From the NCBI GenBank assembly GCA_030727885.1, contig JANRAT010000086.1, forward strand, positions 1 to 7,926: a stretch of DNA of 7,926 nt. Direction: 5' to 3'. The translations under genes and the position numbers were made by a program. The notes under the pieces were generated by a model that had not been told where the DNA came from, ran no database searches, and worked only from the letters and a program-made list of their open reading frames with translations. Below, piece after piece: positions 1 through 6,009 of the stretch; within the stretch, counting starts at the first letter, position 1, and every line of letters starts with the position of its first letter. Origin of the DNA: Rhodospirillales bacterium (GTDB lineage Bacteria > Pseudomonadota > Alphaproteobacteria > Rhodospirillales > Casp-alpha2).

Positions 1-354
1 GGGGTTGTGCGTGCAGCCGCCGGCATCGACGCAGGACTGCCATTCTGTGTGCAGGGTCTCGAAGCGGCCGATGGCGAACGGTTTCCTGAAGCGCATGATG
101 CGTACCGGCATCTCGCTTTTATCCTGCTTCGATCCCATCTGATACAGACCGCCCGGCACCACGACCATTTCCGGACAGCTTGCGCAGTCACGGAACATGT
201 CGCCCGGCTTCAGCACCTGTCCGGGTTTGAGGACCGGTGCCTGAGGAATGACCTTGGGCGGAATCTGCGGATACGTGCCCTGTGCCGATGCGCCCTTGAG
301 TGGCAGCGCAAGCATGACGACGACAACGGCGAGACTGAGAGTGCGATATGTCAT
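1..354 (-). CDS. Secreted formylglycine-generating-enzyme-like (SUMF1 fold) protein, 3' part missing
   Basis: The first 118 codons are visible and the frame is open to the left edge, so the C-terminal part is missing. Residues 1-24 look like a Sec signal peptide: a short basic start (MTYR), a Val/Leu-rich core and a GASA-Q cleavage site. A Pro-rich linker follows, then the typical opening of a FGE-sulfatase/SUMF1 domain at about residue 55: FRDCASCPEMVVVPGG, then the MGS motif, then an FAIGRFE strand. Family members are either formylglycine-generating enzymes acting on sulfatases or, more often in bacteria, C-type-lectin-like proteins of unknown ligand. The catalytic cysteines of true FGE lie near the C-terminus, outside the window, so activity cannot be judged. 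It lies 31 bases downstream of queG on the same strand and may be cotranscribed. An in-frame ATG at 393, inside the end of queG, would add 13 residues. I prefer 354 because it gives a compact signal peptide, although neither start has a good ribosome binding site. Confidence 0.82.
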   Translation of the reverse strand, partial: MTYRTLSLAVVVVMLALPLKGASAQGTYPQIPPKVIPQAPVLKPGQVLKPGDMFRDCASCPEMVVVPGGLYQMGSKQDKSEMPVRIMRFRKPFAIGRFETLHTEWQSCVDAGGCTHNP

Positions 355-385
355 GCCGGAAAGGTGTCGCGTCGATGCGTCCCGG

Positions 386-1450
386 TCAAGCATCTCGAAG
401 CTTGCGGTGCGCATGCTGCGCCGCATGAGCGACCAGCGGTGCAGCATCGTTGCAGAGATCCGCGGCGACAGCGGCCAGCGCCGGGTCGGCTGAATTGCCG
501 ATGGCGATGGCGACATTGCGCACGAAGCGGTCGCGTCCGGTCCGCTTGATCGGTGAGCCCGAGAACATCTCGCGGAACGCGGCATCATCAAGACGCGCCA
601 GATCGGCTAGCCTTGGTGCGGTCAGCTCGATCTTCGGGTGAAACGCCGGCTCGCTCGCCGGCGTCGTGAATTTGGTCCAAGGGCAGGCCGCCAGACAGTC
701 GTCGCAGCCATAAATGTGATTGCCCATGGCGTCCATCAGCGCGTCGGCGATGTCGCCCTGATGCTCGATCGTCAGATACGAGATGCAGCGGGTCGCATCC
801 ATCTGATAGGGCGCCGGAAAGGCATCGGTCGGACAGACCCTGAGACAGCGATCACAACTGCCGCAATGATCGGCTTCGGCACGGTCCGGCGGCAAATCCA
901 GGGCGCAGAAAATCTCTCCCAGAAACAGCCACGAGCCGTGCGCACGGCTGACCACGTTGGTGTGCTTGCCCTGCCAGCCGACCCCGGACCGCTGGGCCAG
1001 CGGTTTTTCCATCACCGGGGCTGTGTCGACGAAGACCTTGATCTCGGCCCCGTAGGTCTGAACGATCCAGCGGCCGAGCTGCTTCAGGCGTTTCTTGACG
1101 ATATCGTGATAATCGCGGCCCTGCGCATAGACGCTGATGGCGCCGCGTTCCGGGTGCGCCATGATCGCCATCGGGTCGCTGGCCGACCCGTAATTCATGC
1201 CGAGCACGATGATGCTCCGGGCATTGTCCATCAATGCCTTCGGATCGCCGCGCCGGCCGTCATCGCGCGCCATCCATTGCATATCGCCGTGAAAGCCAGA
1301 CTTGACGAACTGGGCCAGCCGGGTGCGATCCAGGGGATCGGCGTCGGCTGCGGCAAAGCCGACCGCCGCAAAACCAAGGCTCAACGCCTCATCACGGATT
1401 TCCGCTTTGATCGTGCGCAGTTCCGTTGCGGTTTTTGCGGTACTCGTCAT
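386..1450 (-). CDS. queG: Epoxyqueuosine reductase QueG
   Basis: QueG is a cytoplasmic iron-sulfur, cobalamin-dependent enzyme that reduces epoxyqueuosine to queuosine in the wobble position of GUN-anticodon tRNAs, the final step of queuosine synthesis. The 354-residue product is of normal family length. The N-terminal half carries the family signatures RDYHD (112-116) and VDTAPVMEKPLAQRSG (141-156); Asp142 sits where the family has its proposed catalytic acid. Two 4Fe-4S motifs follow: HCGSCDRCLRVCP, with Cys196, 199, 202 and 206, then Cys222 in RCISYLTIE, and YGCDDCLAACPW with Cys249, 252 and 256. The last 70 residues (GRDRFVRNVAIAIGN onward) form the HEAT-like C-terminal region. The ATG at 1450 is preceded by AAAGGT (plus positions 1457-1462) at a 6-base spacing, which supports this start. 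It is divergent from queC, the preQ0 synthase of the same pathway. No key residue appears to be missing. Confidence 0.96.
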   Translation of the reverse strand: MTSTAKTATELRTIKAEIRDEALSLGFAAVGFAAADADPLDRTRLAQFVKSGFHGDMQWMARDDGRRGDPKALMDNARSIIVLGMNYGSASDPMAIMAHPERGAISVYAQGRDYHDIVKKRLKQLGRWIVQTYGAEIKVFVDTAPVMEKPLAQRSGVGWQGKHTNVVSRAHGSWLFLGEIFCALDLPPDRAEADHCGSCDRCLRVCPTDAFPAPYQMDATRCISYLTIEHQGDIADALMDAMGNHIYGCDDCLAACPWTKFTTPASEPAFHPKIELTAPRLADLARLDDAAFREMFSGSPIKRTGRDRFVRNVAIAIGNSADPALAAVAADLCNDAAPLVAHAAQHAHRKLRDA

Positions 1451-1508
1451 TTGATTACCTTTATGCTAATGAGCCGCCCGATCAATAGAGTTACGCGAGA
1501 CAAAGACA
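1451..1508. promoter_or_regulatory. Divergent queG/queC intergenic region
   Basis: This 58-base AT-richer gap separates two divergent queuosine genes, so it should hold promoters for both. On the minus strand, AAAGGT (1457-1462) is a good ribosome binding site for queG. The queC start has only a weak purine stretch (GAGACAAAG) in front of it. I could not find a convincing -35/-10 pair in either direction. The best is a weak minus-strand pair, TTGTCT (1504-1509) with TATTGA (1482-1487) at 16 bases. Short symmetric elements are present: TTATGCTAA (1461-1469) and TTGAT/ATCAA (1451-1455 and 1481-1485). They could be part of an operator but are too short to claim one. I see no preQ1 riboswitch. 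Confidence 0.4.
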
Positions 1509-2207
1509 ATGAATACAGAAAAACCGGCAGTGGTGCTGTTGAGCGGCGGGCTGGATTCCGCCACCGTTCTGGCGATTGCGCTGGAACAGGGCTTCAGGCC
1601 GGTGACCCTCAGCTTCCGATACGGCCAGCGCCATTCTGCCGAGATCGCGGTCGCGGCCCGGATTGCCAAAACCTACGGGATTGCCCGCCATGTGGTTGCG
1701 GATATTGATCTGCGCGCCTTTGGCGGCTCGGCGCTGACCGCCGATATCGACGTGCCGAAGCATCGCAGCGATGCGGAAATCGGCGACGGCATTCCGATCA
1801 CCTATGTGCCGGCCCGCAACACCGTGTTTCTGTCGTTCGCGCTGGCGCTGGCTGAAACCACGCAGGCCTATGATGTCTTCATCGGCGTCAATGCGCTCGA
1901 TTATTCGGGTTATCCCGATTGCCGTCCGGCTTATGTCAAAGCCTTCGAGAACGTCATGAATCTGGCGACCCGGGCGGGTGTCGAGGGGACCAATCCGTTT
2001 ACCCTGCACACGCCGCTGATCGACATGAGCAAGGCCGACATCGTCAAACGCGGCACGGCGCTCGGCGTCAATTACGCCGATACGCTGAGCTGCTACGATC
2101 CGACGCCGGACGGGCTGCACTGCGGCAGCTGCGATGCCTGCCATTTGCGCCAGAAGGGCTTTCGCGAAGCCGGCATTCCCGATCCAACCAACTATGCGGA
2201 TGAATAA
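1509..2207 (+). CDS. queC: 7-cyano-7-deazaguanine (preQ0) synthase QueC
   Basis: QueC is a cytoplasmic enzyme that uses ATP and ammonia to convert 7-carboxy-7-deazaguanine to preQ0, the precursor of queuosine in bacterial tRNA. The 232-residue product has the usual family length. The N-terminal PP-loop is plain: [12 protein letters not shown] (8-19), followed by the [10 protein letters not shown] motif (36-45). The middle carries [18 protein letters not shown] (99-116), [15 protein letters not shown] (126-140) and the [12 protein letters not shown] segment (168-179). The C-terminal zinc site is complete, with Cys195 in SCYDP and Cys205, Cys208 and Cys211 in HCGSCDAC. The ATG lies 58 bases from the divergent queG start and gives a normal N-terminus. 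The small exported-protein gene begins 10 bases after the stop, so the two are probably cotranscribed. Confidence 0.97.
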   Translation: MNTEKPAVVLLSGGLDSATVLAIALEQGFRPVTLSFRYGQRHSAEIAVAARIAKTYGIARHVVADIDLRAFGGSALTADIDVPKHRSDAEIGDGIPITYVPARNTVFLSFALALAETTQAYDVFIGVNALDYSGYPDCRPAYVKAFENVMNLATRAGVEGTNPFTLHTPLIDMSKADIVKRGTALGVNYADTLSCYDPTPDGLHCGSCDACHLRQKGFREAGIPDPTNYADE

Positions 2208-2210
2208 GGA
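2206..2210 (+). promoter_or_regulatory. Ribosome binding site of the small exported protein
   Basis: AAGGA overlaps the TAA stop of queC (2205-2207) and sits 7 bases ahead of the ATG at 2218. It selects 2218 as the start over in-frame ATGs further upstream (2134, 2194, 2200), which lie within queC and would put extra residues before the signal peptide. The overlap suggests that translation of this gene is tied to termination of queC. Confidence 0.7.
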
Positions 2211-2217
2211 CATAATC

Positions 2218-2592
2218 ATGCGCCAGTGCACCGTTTTTGCTGTTCTCGTCGCCGTTCTTGTCTCGACCCAGGCTTTTGCCGAAACCGCCGAAGGCAAACG
2301 CGAAGGCATCTATCAGATCGTCAAGGCGACCGAAAACCGGGTCTGGCGGCTGAACACGCAAACCGGCGAGATTGCGGTCTGCGATCTTTCCGGCCAGAAT
2401 CTCGTCTGCACGTCGTCATCAAATGCCGCCGAAGTACCGAAAAAGTCCTACGCCGAGATCGAAGCGGCGAAGCAAGCGGCCGCCGCCGAACAGCAGGCAA
2501 AACGGGATCAGGACCTGAAATTTCTGGATAAAATCCTCGCCCTTTTCCGCGAATTCCTGCAAACCGCGCTCGGCAAGTCGCAGGGCAGCTGA
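2218..2592 (+). CDS. Small exported protein of unknown function, with C-terminal helix
   Basis: The product is 124 residues. Residues 1-21 are a clear Sec signal peptide: MRQ, a hydrophobic core, and TQAFA before a predicted cleavage ahead of ETAEG. The mature protein has two parts. Residues 30-68 form a small beta-type segment, IYQIVKATENRVWRLNTQTG followed by EIAVCDL and a second strand with QNLVC. Cys55 and Cys64 could form a disulfide. Residues 73-118 are rich in Ala, Glu, Lys and Gln and then in Leu and Phe (KFLDKILALFREFLQTAL), suggesting a charged helix, possibly coiled coil, ending in an amphipathic helix that could touch membrane or self-associate. There is no lipobox, so a soluble periplasmic or membrane-peripheral location is inferred. 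I recognise no named family. The tight link to queC suggests cotranscription, not necessarily a shared job. The real-gene call rests on the signal peptide, the ribosome binding site and codon use like that of its neighbours. Confidence 0.8.
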   Translation: MRQCTVFAVLVAVLVSTQAFAETAEGKREGIYQIVKATENRVWRLNTQTGEIAVCDLSGQNLVCTSSSNAAEVPKKSYAEIEAAKQAAAAEQQAKRDQDLKFLDKILALFREFLQTALGKSQGS

Positions 2593-2609
2593 GGCGGACA
2601 TCAGCCGCC
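2588..2609 (+). terminator. Weak hairpin just after the small exported-protein gene
   Basis: Two mutually exclusive 5-bp stems overlap here: GGCGG (2593-2597) with CCGCC (2605-2609), and GCTGA (2588-2592, containing the stop codon) with TCAGC (2601-2605). The following bases are only mildly T-rich (GCTTTGCTTTG), without a real T-run. It may weakly end the queC transcript ahead of the next operon's promoter. An intrinsic terminator is not established. Confidence 0.2.
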
Positions 2610-2622
2610 CGACAGCTTTGCT

Positions 2623-2651
2623 TTGATTTCCAGAGCCTTAGACATTATCAC
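2623..2651 (+). promoter_or_regulatory. Candidate sigma70-type promoter of the aromatic amino acid operon
   Basis: TTGATT (2623-2628) and TATCAC (2646-2651) are separated by exactly 17 bases; each matches the consensus hexamer at 4 of 6 positions. Transcription would begin near 2658, giving a leader of about 43 bases before the ATG at 2702. The 109-base gap is the largest in the window and precedes five closely spaced genes, so a promoter is expected here. I see no short Phe/Tyr-rich leader peptide or attenuator in the leader. Confidence 0.35.
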
Positions 2652-2701
2652 TAGCCGGCTTGAATTTGTTGCATTTGGGGCGTTGAGCGGACTTTGAGAT
2701 C

Positions 2702-3583
2702 ATGACCGACAAGAAAAAGCAGTTATTGGCGGTGCGCGAGGAACTCGACACCATTGATAACCAGATTCAGGACCTGTTGATCCGGCGCACCGAAGTCGTC
2801 GAGAAAGTGCGCACCATCAAGGAAGGCGACGCCGTCAAAATTCGTCCGAACCGCGAAGCCGAAATGATGTACCGCCTGACGGCCCGTCACAGCGGCAATT
2901 TCCCGAAGCGCGAACTGTGCCGCATCTGGCGTGAGATCATCGTTGCCACCCTTGCCTTCGAAGGGCCGTTTTCGGTCGCCGTCAAGGACATCGAAAACGA
3001 ACCCGGTTACTGGGACATCGCCCGCGATCACTTCGGCACCTTCACCAAGATGGTGCGCCACAGTTCCGGTCGCGCCGTCGTTGAAGCCGTGCGCAGTCAG
3101 GAAGCCTCGGTCGGCATCCTGCCGTGGCCGACTCGTGACGATCCCGATCCGTGGTGGCGATACATGGTCTCAAACAGCCCGGACACGCCCAAGATCATCG
3201 CACGGCTGCCGTTCATACCGGGATCGAACGCACGGGGCAACGGCCTCGACGCCGCCGTCATCTGCCCCATAGAACAGGAACCGACAGGCCGCGACCGCTC
3301 GCTTTTGGCCGTCGAGTCCGATACCGAAATCGGCGCCCGCCGGATCGAGGATGCGCTGAATGCGGTCGGCATCAACTCTACCTTTATCCAGAACTGGCAC
3401 GATCCGAACCGGCCACCCGGCTGGATTTATCTGATCGAGGCCTTCGGTTTCATCGACCCGGCCGGCAAACAGTTCCCGCGCTTTATCGACAGCATCGGCA
3501 AATCGGCCCAGCGCATCATGCACGTCGGCGGCTATGGCACCCCGCTCGGGGATCGCGACGTTGCGACGGAGAAAGAATCATGA
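2702..3583 (+). CDS. AroQ-type chorismate mutase with degenerate prephenate dehydratase/ACT-like C-terminal region
   Basis: Residues 1-88 are an AroQ-type chorismate mutase, which rearranges chorismate to prephenate in the cytoplasm for Phe and Tyr synthesis. Aligned by eye to the E. coli domain, Arg12, Arg29, Lys40, Arg51 and Glu52 fall on active-site positions; Glu87 replaces E. coli Gln88. The remaining 200 residues resemble a reduced prephenate dehydratase. GRAVVEAVRSQEASVGILPW (123-142) matches the lobe-1 helix and strand, and IIARLPF (165-171) and NGLDAAVICPIEQEPTGRDR (180-199) follow the family's order. However, LDA stands where the catalytic TRF motif should be, and the SHPQ region is absent. 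Residues 200-251 look like an ACT domain (GINSTFIQNW, then IYLIEAFGFI) without the Phe-binding GALV and ESRP motifs. At 293 residues it is far shorter than the E. coli-type bifunctional P-protein. I infer a monofunctional mutase with a regulatory or structural tail. The stop overlaps the hisC start as ATGA. Confidence 0.88.
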   Translation: MTDKKKQLLAVREELDTIDNQIQDLLIRRTEVVEKVRTIKEGDAVKIRPNREAEMMYRLTARHSGNFPKRELCRIWREIIVATLAFEGPFSVAVKDIENEPGYWDIARDHFGTFTKMVRHSSGRAVVEAVRSQEASVGILPWPTRDDPDPWWRYMVSNSPDTPKIIARLPFIPGSNARGNGLDAAVICPIEQEPTGRDRSLLAVESDTEIGARRIEDALNAVGINSTFIQNWHDPNRPPGWIYLIEAFGFIDPAGKQFPRFIDSIGKSAQRIMHVGGYGTPLGDRDVATEKES

Positions 3584-4695
3584 GCAATCGACCTGAAGCC
3601 CGCCCGGGCATCATGGACATCGCCGCCTATGTCGGTGGCGAGTCGCACATTCCCGGTGTCGATCGCATCATCAAGCTGTCATCGAATGAAGGCCCGTTCG
3701 GGCCGAGCCCGCTGGCCAGCAAGGCGCACGAAGCCGAAGCCACCGCCCTGCACCGCTATCCCGACGGTGGCGCTGCCGCGCTCAGGAAGGCAATTGCCGC
3801 ACGCTATGATCTTGATGCTGAACGGATAGTCTGCGGCGCAGGCTCGGATGAGCTGATTTCCCTGCTTTGCAAGGCTTACGCCGGGGTCGGCGACGAAGTG
3901 CTGTATTCAAAACACGGTTTTCTGATGTACCCGATTACCGCGCGCTCGGTCGGCGCGACCCCGGTAACGGCGGAAGAAATCGACAAGACAGCCAATGTCG
4001 ACAACCTTCTGGCAGCGGTCACCGACAAGACAAAGATCGTCTTTCTGGCCAATCCGAATAACCCGACCGGCACCTACCTGCCGGCGTCCGAGGTCAAGCG
4101 CCTGCGTGACGGACTTAGGGGCGACATCCTGCTGGTGATCGACGCCGCCTATGCGGAATACGTCACCGTCGACGATTACACCCCGGGGATCGAGCTGGTC
4201 GAATCCACCGACAACACCGTCATGACGCGGACCTTTTCGAAGATCTATGCGTTGGGCGGGGTGCGCCTCGGCTGGGCCTATGCGCCGGCGCACATCGTTG
4301 ATGTGCTGAACCGCATCCGTGGCCCGTTCAACGTCGGCGCCGCCGCGATGGCCGCCGGGGTTGCCGCCATCGGCGACAAGGCCTTCGAAGAGATGAGCCG
4401 TACCCACAACACCAAATGGCTGGCCTGGACCACCGAACAATTGACGAAACTCGGCCTTGATGTGACCGAGAGCATCGGCAACTTCGTTCTGGTCTGTTTC
4501 GACAATGCCGCCGACCGCGGCGCCGAAGGTGCCGACGCGTTCCTGAAATCGCGCGGCATCGTCGTCAGGCGCATGGGCGGCTACGGGTTCCCGAACTGTC
4601 TGCGCATCACTATCGGCCTTGAAGATGAAATGCGCGCCGTCGTCGACGCCCTCGCCGACTATCTCGGCCGCAATGATCCGGAGCAGGGCGCATGA
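3580..4695 (+). CDS. hisC: Histidinol-phosphate / aromatic amino acid aminotransferase (HisC family)
   Basis: This is a cytoplasmic PLP-dependent class I/II aminotransferase of 371 residues, the normal HisC length. Landmarks in order are LSSNEGPFGPSP (33-44), HRYPDG (58-63), GAGSDELI (86-93), ANPNNPTGT (157-165), IDAAYAEY (187-194) with Asp188 and Tyr191 placed to contact PLP, the Schiff-base lysine Lys221 in TFSKIYALGGVRLGW, and Arg342 in CLRITIG for the substrate carboxylate. HisC makes histidinol phosphate from imidazole acetol phosphate. In this position, between a chorismate mutase and tyrA, it probably also aminates phenylpyruvate, hydroxyphenylpyruvate or prephenate, as described for the HisC-type enzyme beside tyrC in Zymomonas mobilis. 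The ATG at 3580 is preceded by GGAGA (3568-3572) with 7 bases between. It overlaps the upstream stop by four bases and tyrA by four, indicating translational coupling. The longer upstream reading frame from 3151 is only the shadow of the mutase gene. Confidence 0.94.
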   Translation: MSNRPEARPGIMDIAAYVGGESHIPGVDRIIKLSSNEGPFGPSPLASKAHEAEATALHRYPDGGAAALRKAIAARYDLDAERIVCGAGSDELISLLCKAYAGVGDEVLYSKHGFLMYPITARSVGATPVTAEEIDKTANVDNLLAAVTDKTKIVFLANPNNPTGTYLPASEVKRLRDGLRGDILLVIDAAYAEYVTVDDYTPGIELVESTDNTVMTRTFSKIYALGGVRLGWAYAPAHIVDVLNRIRGPFNVGAAAMAAGVAAIGDKAFEEMSRTHNTKWLAWTTEQLTKLGLDVTESIGNFVLVCFDNAADRGAEGADAFLKSRGIVVRRMGGYGFPNCLRITIGLEDEMRAVVDALADYLGRNDPEQGA

Positions 4696-5579
4696 ATGAT
4701 GTGCCGCTGTTTCAACGCGTCACCCTGATCGGTATCGGGCTGATCGGCTCATCGCTGGCCCGCGTCATGCGCGAGCAGAATCTGGCCGGTGAAATCGTCG
4801 TCACGACGAGGCGCGAAGAAACCCTCAACCGCGCCATCGACCTTGGACTTTGTGATCGCGGCACGCTCGATATGGGCGATGCCGTCAGCGGTGCCGATCT
4901 GGTCATCGTCTGCACACCGATGGGCAGCTATGCCGCTGTCGGCAAGGCGATCGCCAAGCATCTGAAACCGGGCGCCATCATCAGTGACGTCGGCTCGGTC
5001 AAGGAACCGGTGTTCGAGACGCTCGGCAAGGCCTTGCCGGACACCGTCCATCTTGTGCCCGGCCATCCGATTGCCGGGACCGAGCATTCAGGCCCCGATG
5101 CCGGTTTTGCGACCCTGTTCAAGAATCGCTGGACCCTGCTGACGCCGGCCAAAGGCACCGATCAGGCTGCCGTCGACAAGGTTATCGACTTGTGGCAGCG
5201 CGCCGGTGCCATGGTCGAGGTCATGGACGCGCATCATCATGATCAGGTTCTTGCCATCACCTCGCATCTGCCGCACCTGATCGCCTATACCATCGTCGGC
5301 ACGGCGACCGATCTCGGCGATGATCTGAAGCAGGAAGTGATCCAGTTTTCGGCATCCGGCTTTCGCGACTTCACCCGCATTGCCGCATCCGACCCGACCA
5401 TGTGGCGCGACATCTTCCTGACCAACAAGGATGCCGTGCTGGAAGTGCTCGGCCGCTTCGATGAAGACCTGACGGAACTGAAGCGCGCCATTCGCAAAGG
5501 CGACGGCGAAAAGCTGTTCGAACACTTCACCCGAACCCGCGCTATTCGCCGTGGTATCATCGACGCCGACCAGGCTTAA
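4692..5579 (+). CDS. tyrA: Prephenate/arogenate (cyclohexadienyl) dehydrogenase, TyrA family
   Basis: This cytoplasmic enzyme oxidatively decarboxylates prephenate to hydroxyphenylpyruvate, or arogenate to tyrosine. The product has 295 residues, the size of a stand-alone TyrA/TyrC without mutase or ACT domains. The Rossmann motif is GIGLIG (14-19). CTPMGSY (74-80) and SDVGSVKEPV (98-107) follow. The substrate region has HPIAGTEHSGP (125-135) with the expected catalytic histidine, then SHLPHLIAY (191-199) and GFRDFTRIA (223-231), whose arginine is expected to bind the substrate carboxylate. The dinucleotide-binding domain has Thr-Thr-Arg-Arg (38-41) after the second strand, not the acidic residue typical of strict NAD enzymes, so NADP use is possible. 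The ATG overlaps the hisC stop as ATGA, and GGAG (4680-4683) lies 8 bases ahead. Prephenate and arogenate use cannot be told apart from sequence by eye. Confidence 0.95.
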   Translation: MNDVPLFQRVTLIGIGLIGSSLARVMREQNLAGEIVVTTRREETLNRAIDLGLCDRGTLDMGDAVSGADLVIVCTPMGSYAAVGKAIAKHLKPGAIISDVGSVKEPVFETLGKALPDTVHLVPGHPIAGTEHSGPDAGFATLFKNRWTLLTPAKGTDQAAVDKVIDLWQRAGAMVEVMDAHHHDQVLAITSHLPHLIAYTIVGTATDLGDDLKQEVIQFSASGFRDFTRIAASDPTMWRDIFLTNKDAVLEVLGRFDEDLTELKRAIRKGDGEKLFEHFTRTRAIRRGIIDADQA

Positions 5580-5584
5580 GGAGA
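5578..5584 (+). promoter_or_regulatory. Ribosome binding site of the DUF350 gene
   Basis: AAGGAGA begins inside the tyrA stop codon (TAA, 5577-5579) and lies 6 bases before the ATG at 5591. It is the strongest ribosome binding site in the operon. It selects the ATG over the in-frame GTG at 5585, which overlaps the site itself. It suggests high translation of the membrane protein and coupling to tyrA. Confidence 0.75.
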
Positions 5585-5590
5585 GTGACC

Positions 5591-6004
5591 ATGCAACCTG
5601 CCATCGACGCTTTCCTTGCAGGTTTCCCGGTCCTGATGCTGCATTCTTCGGTCACCATCGCGATGCTGGTGGCAGGCGTGCTGATCTATATGCGCATAAC
5701 GCCCTGGGACGAGGTCAAGCTGATCAAGGCCGGCAACATTGCTGCCGCGATCTCCTTCGGCGGTGCGATCATCGGCCTCGCCCTGCCGCTCGCATTCGCC
5801 ATGGCGGCCAGCGTCAGCATTCATGAAATTCTGCTTTGGGGGCCGGTCACCCTGTTTCTGCAAATTATTGCCTATCGATTGTCTGACCTGATTTTACGCG
5901 GCTTGCCGACGCGTATTGAAAATGGCGAAACGGCATCGGCGATCATGCTTGTCGCCATCAAACTCTGTGTTGCCATGATTAATGCCGCTGCCGTTTCCGG
6001 ATAA
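5591..6004 (+). CDS. DUF350 family inner membrane protein (four predicted helices)
   Basis: The 137-residue product has four hydrophobic segments at about residues 12-35, 50-72, 78-98 and 113-134. The loop KAGNIAAAISFGGAIIGLAL (46-65), with Gly-Asn ahead of an Ala-rich second helix, and the closing half with IENGETASAIMLVAIK (109-124) and INAAA near the end match the DUF350 (UPF0719/YjfL-like) pattern of two similar two-helix units. This is an inner membrane protein. The biochemical role of DUF350 is not known to me; in other bacteria relatives occur beside stress-related genes. Here it starts 11 bases after tyrA and ends 5 bases before the protease gene, so it is part of the same transcript. 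A role in aromatic transport is conceivable from context but nothing in the sequence supports it. Confidence 0.85.
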   Translation: MQPAIDAFLAGFPVLMLHSSVTIAMLVAGVLIYMRITPWDEVKLIKAGNIAAAISFGGAIIGLALPLAFAMAASVSIHEILLWGPVTLFLQIIAYRLSDLILRGLPTRIENGETASAIMLVAIKLCVAMINAAAVSG

Positions 6005-6009
6005 CAGCG

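Noticed and set aside
391..393. Earlier ATG for the SUMF1-fold gene
   Set aside because: It would add 13 residues ahead of a signal peptide that is already complete from 354 and has no better ribosome binding site. It is not excluded.
1451..1508. preQ1 riboswitch ahead of queC
   Set aside because: I could not find the compact C-rich stem and A-rich tail of the known preQ1 classes, and the leader is very short.
638..1708. A 356-codon open frame on the plus strand opposite queG
   Set aside because: It is antisense to an unmistakable queG and runs into queC; the protein has no recognisable domain and is a by-product of GC-rich codon use.
1491..2309. A 272-codon open frame on the minus strand opposite queC
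   Set aside because: It overlaps the complete, motif-rich queC in antisense, and its product has an unstructured Arg-rich composition.
2652..2701. Attenuator or leader peptide ahead of the aromatic operon
   Set aside because: There is no short reading frame rich in Phe or Tyr codons and no alternative hairpin pair with a T-run.
3151..3579. N-terminal extension of hisC in the same frame
   Set aside because: It lies wholly within the chorismate mutase gene in another frame. The ATG at 3580 with its ribosome binding site gives a normal HisC length and ATGA coupling.
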